A DNA stretch of 64,000 nt from positions 496,001-560,000 of the forward strand of contig NZ_JAYKGK010000001.1 of NCBI RefSeq assembly GCF_036860675.1, written 5' to 3'. Made by a program: the position numbers and the translations under genes. Numbering within the stretch: the stretch's first letter is position 1; each line of letters opens with the position of its first letter. The notes beneath the pieces were generated by a model. The model made no database searches. It saw nothing but the letters and a program-made list of their open reading frames with translations, and was not told where the DNA came from. The stretch is from Rosettibacter primus (lineage in GTDB: Bacteria > Bacteroidota > Ignavibacteria > Ignavibacteriales > Melioribacteraceae). Below, piece by piece: positions 18,301-26,032 of this stretch.

Positions 18301-18516
18301 TGCGGTTGTTAATGGATACGTAACCTGATCTTCTACTATTCTTGGTGATTGTCCGGGATATTCTGTATAAATAATAACCTGCACATCACTCAAATCTGGA
18401 ATAGCATCAACAGGAGTATTCACTAATGAATAAATTCCAATTCCAATTATAAAAGCCGTTGCAAGTATAACGAGAAATTTATTCTTTACAGAAAACTCTA
18501 TTATTTTTTCTAACAT
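15364..18516 (-). CDS. cusA: Cu(I)/Ag(I) efflux RND pump, CusA family
   Basis: A 1050-residue proton-driven inner-membrane pump of the heavy-metal RND class that moves metal to the TolC-like channel. The N-terminus (SLVNTPVDAIPDLSDVQVII) and the transmembrane segment IAIAIGAMVDAAIIMIEN, with the catalytic Asp, match the Cu/Ag subgroup; the divalent CzcA-type pumps usually have DGAVV at this place. The three methionine contexts of E. coli CusA are kept: EGDLLYMPTT, GLDMIETTIM and RIDMLATGIKTP. Length equals that of CusA (about 1047). It is transcribed after cusB across a 200-base gap. Confidence 0.95.
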   Translation of the reverse strand: MLEKIIEFSVKNKFLVILATAFIIGIGIYSLVNTPVDAIPDLSDVQVIIYTEYPGQSPRIVEDQVTYPLTTAMVSVPGSKVVRGYSFFGFSLVYIIFEDGTDIYWARSRVLEYLNYAQKRLPPKVVPTLGPDATGVGWIYEYKLTSDKRSLQELRSIQDWYLKYALSSVEGVAEVASIGGYVKQYQVTVDPAKLLAYNIPIDMIEMAIMKSNNDVGGEVIEMGEMEFMVRGLGYIKSIEDVENIPLMVDKRTNTPVYLKDVADVTLGPLMRRGIAEANGEGEVVGGIIVMRYGQNALKVIKDVKNKIEELKAGLPDDVKIEPVYDRSGLIERAIDTLKEKLIEEIIIVALVCIIFLMHARSAFVAVFTLPTAILMSFIIMRWQGINANIMSLGGIAIAIGAMVDAAIIMIENAHKHIEHEALKPPEERRNRWQLIIDASKEVGPSLFYSLLVITVSFIPVFTLEAQEGRLFRPLAFTKTYSMAAAAILSITIVPILMGYWIRGKIMPEEKNPINRFLIKIYHPVVDFVIKYNKAVIVAVLIILGITIIPFKKIGSEFMPPLYEGDLLYMPTTMPGISITKARELLQQTDKIIKQFPEVHHVFGKIGRAETATDPAGLDMIETTIMLKPESEWRPGMTPKKLIDEMDRAIQFPGVTNAWTMPIKTRIDMLATGIKTPVGIKISGPDLDTLQEIGRKVEAVMRTVPGTLSAFAERAVGGNYIDIEINRKEAARYGLTIDDVQKVIETAMGGMAITNTVEGLERYTVNLRYSRELRDNIDALKRVLIPTPTGEQVPFGQLATFTPRKGPMVVRSEDTRPNAWVYVDIKDIDIGTYVKNAQKIVAEKIKLPAGYNITWSGEYEYMLRAQERLMLVIPMTLFIIFVIIYLNTRSLTKVAIVFLAVPFSLVGTFWLLYLLDYNLSIAVWVGIIALAGLDAETGVVMLLYLDIAFKEWKEKGLLTGLKGLKEAIHHGAVKRVRPKIMTASVIIAGLIPIMWSHGTGADVMKRIAAPMIGGVVTSVLMELAVYPVIYYLWRSWEMKKEAKKKGIELES

Positions 18517-18716
18517 TTTTACTCCATTTATTTTCTATAGGCATTTTATTCAACAGCAGAAATTAGATTTAATATTAACTTGCAGTCATTCGCTTAATAA
18601 ACTTTTGTTTGTACATTTGATGTTTTTACTATCATAAACTCACCCTTTGTCCCTCTCTTAAGAAGAGAGGGATTTTTTCATGGGGGTTGAGTTCAATACA
18701 TATTATTCTCATAAAT
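18517..18716 (-). other. Spacer between cusB and cusA with hairpin
   Basis: A 200-base gap in an otherwise tight operon. It contains a perfect inverted repeat, CCCTCTCTTA/AGAAGAGAGGG (about 18651-18671), followed on the plus strand by ATTTTTTC. For the minus-strand operon it has no T-run and would act as an mRNA structure between the adaptor and pump coding regions. No ORF is present. Confidence 0.55.
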
Positions 18717-20411
18717 CTATTGTTTATATTTAAAACCATGTTTCTCAAGATTTGCTTTAACTTCATCAATTGTTAATTCTTTTAGTGTCATTCCACAAAT
18801 TGGGCATTTACCCGGCTTATCAGAAATTACATTCCAATCCATCAAATCTTGATAAAGTTTGCCATCCTTATTTTCATCAATTGCTTTTAAGTCAATTACT
18901 CCTTTGCGAATTATAGAACTCTCGTTGTGTTTTGTATGAATACTTTCAGATTTTTTTGATTTCACTTCATTTTTCTGTTTCTCTTTATAATCCATATTCA
19001 TTTTGCTGTGGTCCTCCGAGGGACTTTGTTTTTCAGTCGGTTTGCTCATATCCATCCCTTTATGACCGCTCATTTGCTGGATTGCGGCTTTAAGATTGCT
19101 TTCTGAATCAATCAGGAATTGAGAAGAGACAACAATTTTTTCACCTTCTTTAATTCCTTCAAGTACCTGAACTAATCCATCCGATTCAACACCCAATTTA
19201 ATTTCTCTTGGCTCGAAGTAACCGCCGCCTAATGAAATTACAGCTATGTTTCTTTCGCCAGAACGGATAATTGCCTGGTTTGGAACAACAATAGCATCTA
19301 CTGAAACGGGTGAAACAAATTTAACAGTAGCAAACATTCCAGGTTTAAAATCATAATTAGCAGTATTTCTTACTTCTGTTCTTACTTTTATAGTTTTTGT
19401 TTCTTCGTTTAAGAAAGGATAAATGTAAGTAACTCTGCCTTCATAAGTTTTCCCAGGCAAGTAAGATAATTCTAATTCAACTCTTTGACTTAGCTTAATC
19501 CACGGTAAATCCATTTGATAAATATCGGCCATAACCCAGACTGTCGAAAGGTCGGCAATTTTATATAATTCCATCCCAGCCATAATTTGTTGACCCTGAT
19601 AAACCATCTTTTCAACAACAATTCCATTGACTGGCGAATAAATAGTAAGAGTTTTCTTAGGTGCATTGTTTCTTTCAATTTCTTCAATATCTTTCTCGGA
19701 AATATCCCAGTAGAGCAATCTTCTCTTGGCACTATTAACTAATTCTAAGGCTCCTTCTTTTACATCAGCAGAACTTTGAGATACTTTTTTTAGATAACGA
19801 ATTGCCTGAAGATATTCTTCTTGTGTGCTTACAAGTTCAGGACTGTAAATTTCAAACAGCGGTTGACCTTTACTGATATATTTGCCTGTGTAATCAACAT
19901 ATAATTTTTCAATCCAGCCCATAATTTTTGTTGTGATAGTTGTAACTTTTGTTTCATCATAATCAATTTTACCTGTAGTTCTAATTACCTTTTGCATTTT
20001 TTGTCTTTTTACTGTTTCTACACGCACACCAATATTTTGAACTACAACTGGATCGATTTTAATTCCTTCTACATCACTTTCGCCTTCATAGACAGGGACT
20101 AATTCCATTCCGCAATCTGGCGCAATTCCCGGCTTATCAGAAGTGTACCACGGATGCATAGGGTCTTTATAATAAGCAATTTTCTTTTCTCCACTTTTAG
20201 TTCCTTCGTCAGCATAAACAGGAACGTAATCCATTCCATCAGGTGCTTTCTTAGGTGTAGGCGAAGTTTGAGTAGGATCCATTGGATTACGATAATATAA
20301 AATCTTTCTTTCTTTTTGTTGAACAGATGGAATGCTTGATTTAAAGACGAACCATCCAATACCTAATCCAATTATAAGGAAGACAATTGCAGTTATAATA
20401 ATTTTTCTCAT
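18717..20411 (-). CDS. cusB: CusB-like RND adaptor with three metal-binding modules
   Basis: The 564-residue periplasmic adaptor links pump and outer-membrane channel. After an N-terminal anchor (residues 5-25) come two heavy-metal-binding repeats, YYRNPMDPTQTSPTPKKAPD (about 43-68) and YYKDPMHPWYTSDKPGIAPD (about 79-107), each ending GM-x-YVPVY or GMELVPVY. The HlyD/CusB body follows, with barrel, hairpin and lipoyl-like motifs (IYSPVNGIVVEKMVYQGQ, ELYKIADLSTVWVMADIY). The C-terminal 130 residues add a Met/His linker (HKGMDMSK, DHSKMNMDY) and a CPICGM domain shared with the small protein at 14781. This makes it longer than E. coli CusB (about 407). A metal-loading role for the extra modules is inferred. 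Confidence 0.92.
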   Translation of the reverse strand: MRKIIITAIVFLIIGLGIGWFVFKSSIPSVQQKERKILYYRNPMDPTQTSPTPKKAPDGMDYVPVYADEGTKSGEKKIAYYKDPMHPWYTSDKPGIAPDCGMELVPVYEGESDVEGIKIDPVVVQNIGVRVETVKRQKMQKVIRTTGKIDYDETKVTTITTKIMGWIEKLYVDYTGKYISKGQPLFEIYSPELVSTQEEYLQAIRYLKKVSQSSADVKEGALELVNSAKRRLLYWDISEKDIEEIERNNAPKKTLTIYSPVNGIVVEKMVYQGQQIMAGMELYKIADLSTVWVMADIYQMDLPWIKLSQRVELELSYLPGKTYEGRVTYIYPFLNEETKTIKVRTEVRNTANYDFKPGMFATVKFVSPVSVDAIVVPNQAIIRSGERNIAVISLGGGYFEPREIKLGVESDGLVQVLEGIKEGEKIVVSSQFLIDSESNLKAAIQQMSGHKGMDMSKPTEKQSPSEDHSKMNMDYKEKQKNEVKSKKSESIHTKHNESSIIRKGVIDLKAIDENKDGKLYQDLMDWNVISDKPGKCPICGMTLKELTIDEVKANLEKHGFKYKQ

Positions 20412-20424
20412 TACAAAATCTCCT

Positions 20425-21705
20425 TTATTTTCTCTCTATATTTTCTACAATTTCATTGATTGATAAACCGACTGCTTGTTCTAATTGTGCTTTTGCTAAC
20501 ATTAAATTCATTTCGCTCATATAAAAATCTAACTTTGCCATAAAAAGCATTCTGTATGCATCAATTAACATTAAGAACTCGGTTTTACCAGTTTTATATG
20601 CTGCCAAGGTTGATTGAAGTGTTTGTTTGGCTTGCGGTATCACAGTGTTTTTATTTAGGTTATATAAATTTCTGTTTGTTTCTAATTTGACAATTGCATT
20701 TTGAACTTCGTAAGAAATCATATTTTTTATAGAATTAAATTGCTCTTCGGCTGTTTTGATATTCAACTGATTTTCTTCAACCTTTCCGCTGTATTTATCT
20801 TTTGACCAAAATGCAATTGGAACATTTACACCTACCATCGCAGACCAAAAATCGTTCTTTGTATCAGTCATATTTTTATACATTACTCTAACCATAATAT
20901 CTGGATAAAATTCCAACTCAGAAGCTTTCAATTCACTTTTATACATTTCAATGTTGAATTTCATCCCTTTCAATTCAGGTCTATGCAATAAAGCAATTGG
21001 AAGCAGCTGCTGATATTTGAATTCTGGAATAGTTTCATATATACTATCTATCTCCTTAAAAGGCTGATAAGGCGGACGATTTAAAATTGTATTGAGCATA
21101 GTTTCAACATCTCTCTTCTCTTTGTAAAGATTTACTTCTTCGTTAATCAATGATGAAAGTTCTGTTTGGGCACGAATAATATCAGGTTGCTTTCCCATTC
21201 CGACTTCATAATGCTTTTTTGCTGTTTCAATAAACTGTCGAAGTAATTCTTGATTCTCTTTGTTTATTTCAATTTTGCGTTGAACAAAATAAAGTTCATA
21301 GTAAGCACTTTTTAAATCTCTGATTATTTTATTCTTTAATGCATTGAACTGCTCTTCATACATATTAGAATTATAAGTTGCAGATAATCCCATTGCTTTT
21401 AGTTTACCGGGAAAAGGAATCATCTGTTGGACGAAATAGTCTGTTTCCATATTATTTTTTAATGGATTTGGAAAAGATTGAATTGGCACCTGAAAAAATT
21501 CTATTCCAACCTGTGGCGCATCCCAGGCGGTAACTTGTTTTATCTTTTTCTGAGTACTAAGAAATTGATTTTGAGCTGCCTTAAGTTGAGGATTATTTTG
21601 CAGTGTTTCTGTTATTAAGGTATCAAGATAAGTTTTTTGATTTTGTGCTTTTAATATGTCAAAGAAAGCCATCATCACATAAAGAATAATTATTGTTTTT
21701 CTCAT
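20425..21705 (-). CDS. cusC: TolC-family outer-membrane channel of the Cus system
   Basis: A 426-residue outer-membrane factor of the CzcC/CusC class. A signal peptide (residues 1-20, MRKTIIILYVMM onward, ending LKAQ) is followed by two long repeated helical halves. The first is at about 45-215, with NPQLKAAQNQFLSTQKKIKQ and AYYELYFVQRKIEINKENQE. The second is at about 235-420, with LHRPELKGMKFNIEMYKSEL and ALVKLETNRNLYNL-like helices ending in a TEFLMLIDAYRML segment, the usual OEP repeat ends. I prefer ATG 21705 because it gives a standard signal peptide with GGAATATTT before it; ATG 21723 is in frame. First gene after the sigma54 promoter, 14 bases before cusB. Confidence 0.9.
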   Translation of the reverse strand: MRKTIIILYVMMAFFDILKAQNQKTYLDTLITETLQNNPQLKAAQNQFLSTQKKIKQVTAWDAPQVGIEFFQVPIQSFPNPLKNNMETDYFVQQMIPFPGKLKAMGLSATYNSNMYEEQFNALKNKIIRDLKSAYYELYFVQRKIEINKENQELLRQFIETAKKHYEVGMGKQPDIIRAQTELSSLINEEVNLYKEKRDVETMLNTILNRPPYQPFKEIDSIYETIPEFKYQQLLPIALLHRPELKGMKFNIEMYKSELKASELEFYPDIMVRVMYKNMTDTKNDFWSAMVGVNVPIAFWSKDKYSGKVEENQLNIKTAEEQFNSIKNMISYEVQNAIVKLETNRNLYNLNKNTVIPQAKQTLQSTLAAYKTGKTEFLMLIDAYRMLFMAKLDFYMSEMNLMLAKAQLEQAVGLSINEIVENIERK

Positions 21706-21838
21706 AAATATTCCAAATTTCATTGTTTGATTTTATTGATTCGATTTAAGATTAGAAGAATCACAATAATGAATACGAAATAAATAATTAACCAGATAAT
21801 ATTTATTAAAGAGTTATTCATATCAGATATGATTTTAT

Positions 21839-21852
21839 GCAAAGAATATGCC
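21839..21852 (-). promoter_or_regulatory. Sigma54-type (-24/-12) promoter of the cus operon
   Basis: On the minus strand the sequence GGCATATTCTTTGC has the invariant GG (-24) and GC (-12) exactly 10 bases apart, with the flanking TTGCA of the -12 element complete and CA after GG. It matches the consensus TGGCAC-N5-TTGCA at most conserved places (mismatches at the first T, at C after GGCA, and at the following G). It lies about 130 bases before the channel gene, and the gene immediately upstream encodes a sigma54 activator. It is a position-matched, family-logical prediction. Confidence 0.72.
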
Positions 21853-21880
21853 TGAGGGATTATTATTTGTTTTGGCTTAT

Positions 21881-21895
21881 TTTGAACGTATCAAA
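21881..21895. promoter_or_regulatory. Candidate activator-binding palindrome
   Basis: TTTGA and TCAAA form a perfect 5-base inverted repeat around ACGTA, centred about 36 bases upstream of the -24 element. It could be a binding site of the sigma54 activator at 22099, although such sites are more often 80-150 bases upstream. It is a short palindrome and weak evidence alone. Confidence 0.25.
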
Positions 21896-22098
21896 CGATA
21901 GTTTTTTAAAAATCTTAAATTGTTTTAAAATTTTTTAAATGAAAAATTAAACGCAAGACATTAATAATAAATGAGGAATTTTTTGAAGGGCATCTTTAAT
22001 TGAGTTTAATAGCACAATATTTTTTCTTTATTGCAATAATTACTTCTGATTTTTTTCTCTTAATATTAAGTTTATCATTTTATATTCTTTCTCTTTTC

Positions 22099-23451
22099 TC
22101 AGTTCTGCTTAGATAATTTATAACTTTCAATTTTATTATAAAGAGTAGGAAGTGATATCCCAAGTATTTCAGCGGCTTTAGGTTTGTTCCAATTAGTGTA
22201 ATCCAGAACTAATTTAATATGCCTCTTTTCAACTTCTTGTAGCGGCAATAAATAATCTTCCCTTTCTGAAATATCACTAAAAGATTTCCTCAACAAAATA
22301 TTTTCTTTATGAAGAACATCATCAGTGGAAAGCACAACCGCCTGAATTAAAGTATTTTCTAACTCACGAACATTGCCAATCCAATCATAATTTTTCAGCA
22401 TTAACATAACTTCGTCTGGAATTTTCGTAACATTTTTATGAAGTTCTTTATTTATCTTCGTTAAGAAATAATTTACTAAAAGTGGAATATCTTCTTTTCT
22501 TTCTCTCAATGGAGGAATATTAATTGAAACAACATTTAATCTGTAATATAAATCTTCTCTAAACTTACCTTCTTTAACTAGCTGTTCAAGGTTTCGATTA
22601 GTTGCAGCAATAATTCTGGCTTTCATTGGGATTACAGTTTCGCCGCCAACTCTTTCAAATTCTCTTTCTTGAAGAACACGCAGCAGTTTCACCTGTAAGT
22701 GAGGCGACATTTCGGAAATTTCATCCAGAAAGATTGTTCCTTCCCCTGCTAATTCAAACTTCCCTTTTTTTGTTCTTTCAGCTCCTGTAAATGCACCTTT
22801 TTCATGACCGAATAATTCGCTCTCCAAAAGAGATTCTGTAATTGCAGTACAATTTACAGCAACAAATGGCTGATTTTTTGTTATTCCACTGTAATGAATT
22901 GATTTTGCTACAAGTTCTTTTCCTGTGCCGCTTTCTCCTAATAAAAGTACAGTTACACGATTATTAGATACCTGCCCAATTAGCTTATAAATTTCTTTCA
23001 TTGCAGGTGATTTGCCTATAATTCTTTTTTCGGGCTGAAATTCTTGAGCTTCTTCTCCAATAATCGAATCAATTCGCTCACTCAACATTTTTGATTCGAG
23101 TGCGCGCGATATAGTTACTCTAAGGCGTTCTATATCTAAAGGTTTTTCGAGATAATCATAAGCTCCATTCTGCATGGCTTCAATTGTTGTTTGCATATCA
23201 TCATGAGCGGTAATAAGAATCACTTTGATATTTGTATCAATTTCCTTTGCTTTTTTTAAGACTTCTAACCCGGATAAATTCGGCATTCTTATATCAGAAA
23301 TAATTAAGTCGGGCTGATTTTCTTGTAAACATTTTAATCCGGAATTCCCATCCTCGGCAGCAAAAACATTATAACCAATTCTTTTTAAATAATTCGTCAA
23401 TGTTTGACGAATTGATTCGTCGTCGTCAATTACTAAAATTTTTTGGTCCAT
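22099..23451 (-). CDS. Sigma54-dependent response regulator (NtrC family)
   Basis: A 450-residue transcription activator. The receiver domain (residues 1-120) has DDDESIRQT, the phospho-acceptor Asp in LIISDIRMPNL and the Lys in YLEKPLD. The AAA+ domain (about 148-375) has Walker A GESGTGKE, the sigma54-contact loop GAFTGA, Walker B IFLDEISEM and the sensor region FREDLYYRLNV. The C-terminus is a Fis-type helix-turn-helix (KAAEILGISLPTLYNKI). It overlaps the kinase gene by 26 bases and lies just upstream of a -24/-12 promoter, so it very probably activates the efflux operon when metal is sensed. Confidence 0.95.
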   Translation of the reverse strand: MDQKILVIDDDESIRQTLTNYLKRIGYNVFAAEDGNSGLKCLQENQPDLIISDIRMPNLSGLEVLKKAKEIDTNIKVILITAHDDMQTTIEAMQNGAYDYLEKPLDIERLRVTISRALESKMLSERIDSIIGEEAQEFQPEKRIIGKSPAMKEIYKLIGQVSNNRVTVLLLGESGTGKELVAKSIHYSGITKNQPFVAVNCTAITESLLESELFGHEKGAFTGAERTKKGKFELAGEGTIFLDEISEMSPHLQVKLLRVLQEREFERVGGETVIPMKARIIAATNRNLEQLVKEGKFREDLYYRLNVVSINIPPLRERKEDIPLLVNYFLTKINKELHKNVTKIPDEVMLMLKNYDWIGNVRELENTLIQAVVLSTDDVLHKENILLRKSFSDISEREDYLLPLQEVEKRHIKLVLDYTNWNKPKAAEILGISLPTLYNKIESYKLSKQN

Positions 23452-25546
23452 TTCTAAAAGGAAGTTTTATTTCAAAAATTGTTTCACCTGCTTTTGAAGA
23501 AATCAATCTTAATGTTCCGCCATGCTGTTCAATTATTTTTTGAGATAAAGATAATCCAAGACCGGTTCCCGATGGTTTTGTAGTGAAAAAAGGATCAAAA
23601 ATTTTATCTGTCTCTTCAATTCCGTTTCCATTATCTTTAACATAAATCAAAATCTCATCTTCATTTACTTGTGAACTCAAATGAATTATCCCTTCATTTA
23701 CAATTGCATCGATAGAATTTTGAACTAAATTCAACAACACCTGCTTAAATTTATCTGAATCAACAAATATCTCTACATCATCGGTTTCATTTATGAATGT
23801 AATTTGTTTGTGCAGATTTTGTGCTTTTGTAAGTTGAAATATTTCTTCGCTGAACAGTTTCAAATTTACTTTGGATAAATTCAGTTCAGATGTTTTTGAA
23901 AATTGCAGAACTTCTTTTACAAGTTGAGTTAATCGATTTGTCTCTTTCTTAATAATTTCAAGGCATTCCTTATCATCATCATTTAGACTTAATGTTTGAC
24001 TTAAAATATCCACATTCATTTTAATTGATGTTAAAGGTGTTTTGATTTCGTGAGCAAGTATTGCAGACATTTTTCCCAAAGCTGCTAATTTTTCTGAACG
24101 CAGCATCTCGGCTTCTAATTTCTTTTTGTCTGTTATATCTATTTCAACAAATAAATAACCCTTTAACTCAAAATTAGGTGAAAATATTTTTGTGACCGAC
24201 AAAAGCAAATCCTTGATCTTTTTATTTTCCAATTCAATTTTAATTTCACCAATAAAAACATTCTTAGTATTTACCTCTTCAATAATTTTTTTGAATAATT
24301 CTGATGATTTGTGAAATTGCAATACATCAATTGAGGAATGTCCTAAGTTTTCTTTTGGTTTTTCTAATATGTTATAAAATTGAGTGTTAGCTTCAATGAT
24401 TTTGAAATTGGTATTTACAATAGCAATTGCTGCTAATGATTTTTCGAATGCATTTAATAGAAGTGATATTCGTTCTTTATTCTCTGCAAGTTTAATATCG
24501 TCTTGTTTTAATTTCTTTGACATATTATTAAAAGTTTCAGCAAGTTCTCCAAATTCATCATTAGAATTAATATTTACTTTTAAGCCATAATTACCTTTCT
24601 GAATTTCTTGAGCTATGTGTTTTAATTTATTCAACGGCATTGCTATAAATCGTGTTATAATATAAGCCATGCTTATACTTACCAACACACCGCTGAATAT
24701 TTCCACAATAAAATGGCGCTGCAATTCCTGTAATGATTTTACTTCAAAAATAATTCTGGTTAACGGAATTACAATCATCAAAATTATTATTGGCACAATA
24801 ATAACCGCAGAATAAAACAATTTTTTTGTTACTGAAAATGACTGCAGTTTTTCAGTTACAACAGGGAACATATTAAATTTTCCTAAAGCAATTACAGTCA
24901 TTGATACAACTCCAACAAGAAAAGCTAATTGACTAATTTCTACTAAATAGTAAAATCCGAGATACCATGGGAGAAATAAACCAAATATAAATGCAACAAA
25001 ATTTGATAAAATCAACCCAAACATTATAGACAATATTTGCAATCTTTTTTCCCGATATTCCAAAGAAATAATTTTTTTTGTTAAGATGTAAATTGAGAAG
25101 CCGAGCAAAAACAAATACCAGATTAAAAAAGATGGATATATACTGCTGTAATGAGCTTCATAAACTGGATGATGTGCATGGGATTCAATTATTAAATCGC
25201 CATTCCAAAGCAATATCAATAATACTATCGATGGTATAATCAAAATTAGTTTCAGTGAGAGAATCATTTTTTTATTCTCTGGGAAATAATAAGAAAAGAA
25301 AGACAATGCAAGAACAATTAATAAAAGGAATGAATGACAGGACCTGTCGAACACTGTAACATCACTCGAACTTATAATAAGAAAATGAACAGCATGAGAA
25401 AAAAGATAACATACTACCAGAAAAAGAATTAAAATAAAAAGTCTGCTTGAAATAGTTCCTTCAGAAGTTGAATAAATTATAAATATTAATCCTAATGCAG
25501 ATATAATTGAAGTTGCAATAAAAATGTAATCCCAGAAATTACTCAA
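23426..25546 (-). CDS. Membrane sensor histidine kinase with His-rich external loop
   Basis: The 706-residue partner of the NtrC-type regulator. The first 250 residues form seven or so transmembrane helices, with ESHAHHPVYEAHYSS in an external loop that could bind metal. An additional helix pair leads to a HAMP domain (about 310-360, MPLNKLKHIAQEIQKGNYG), a PAS-like domain (about 370-480) and a HisKA motif LAHEIKTPLTSIKMNVDIL with the phospho-His. The ATPase N-box NLVQNSIDAI, G1 DNGNGI, FDPFFTTKPSGTG and GLSLSQKIIEQHGG complete it. Overlap with the regulator gene implies one transcription unit. The metal ligand is inferred from the loop and operon, not proven. Confidence 0.92.
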   Translation of the reverse strand: MSNFWDYIFIATSIISALGLIFIIYSTSEGTISSRLFILILFLVVCYLFSHAVHFLIISSSDVTVFDRSCHSFLLLIVLALSFFSYYFPENKKMILSLKLILIIPSIVLLILLWNGDLIIESHAHHPVYEAHYSSIYPSFLIWYLFLLGFSIYILTKKIISLEYREKRLQILSIMFGLILSNFVAFIFGLFLPWYLGFYYLVEISQLAFLVGVVSMTVIALGKFNMFPVVTEKLQSFSVTKKLFYSAVIIVPIIILMIVIPLTRIIFEVKSLQELQRHFIVEIFSGVLVSISMAYIITRFIAMPLNKLKHIAQEIQKGNYGLKVNINSNDEFGELAETFNNMSKKLKQDDIKLAENKERISLLLNAFEKSLAAIAIVNTNFKIIEANTQFYNILEKPKENLGHSSIDVLQFHKSSELFKKIIEEVNTKNVFIGEIKIELENKKIKDLLLSVTKIFSPNFELKGYLFVEIDITDKKKLEAEMLRSEKLAALGKMSAILAHEIKTPLTSIKMNVDILSQTLSLNDDDKECLEIIKKETNRLTQLVKEVLQFSKTSELNLSKVNLKLFSEEIFQLTKAQNLHKQITFINETDDVEIFVDSDKFKQVLLNLVQNSIDAIVNEGIIHLSSQVNEDEILIYVKDNGNGIEETDKIFDPFFTTKPSGTGLGLSLSQKIIEQHGGTLRLISSKAGETIFEIKLPFRNGPKNFSN

Positions 25547-26032
25547 TTATTTACACCGTTATTTAATTAATAGTTAAAAAATTTATCAGATTATAATTAC
25601 TACAAAAAATAAATGTCAATGTAATTTTCTTTTATTATAATTGAAGCAATATTTATCTGAACTTACTATAAAATTACAATTTTTATTTATTATAATCACA
25701 ATACATATTTATTCATCAAAATAGGAGCTAAGTATTTTCTTCGGATAGAACGTAATCATAACCGAGTTGATTTTTGCAAATGTGAATTAGAGAAATAATT
25801 ATTACCAATAATCAATACAAATTTGCTAATTTTATAAGAAGAGCTTAAAAGAAAGAAATGTGAAACTATTGTTCACGTAAAAAATTATATAAATAATTGT
25901 AAAGTGAAATTTATTTCGTTAATTAATGCTAAAATAATTAGCGATATAAATTTTGCATTACAACAAAAATTTTTATACATACTCATGTTAGTAATGATTG
26001 AAAATTTTTAATCATCTTATTTCTAATTCTCA
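25547..26032. other. Gene-free spacer upstream of the metal operon
   Basis: A 486-base AT-rich gap between the GNAT gene's 3' end and the kinase's 5' end. Apart from the inverted repeat at 25897-25963 nothing coding is seen. It must hold the promoter for the kinase-regulator pair, but no box is assignable. Confidence 0.5.
25897..25963. repeat. Imperfect inverted repeat, copy B of the dispersed element
   Basis: TTGTAAAGTGAAATTTATT at 25897-25915 and ATAAATTTTGCATTACAA at 25946-25963 have the same arms as copy A at 10351-10432, and the interior again carries GCTAAAA. It is shorter than copy A by about 15 bases in the loop. Confidence 0.6.
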
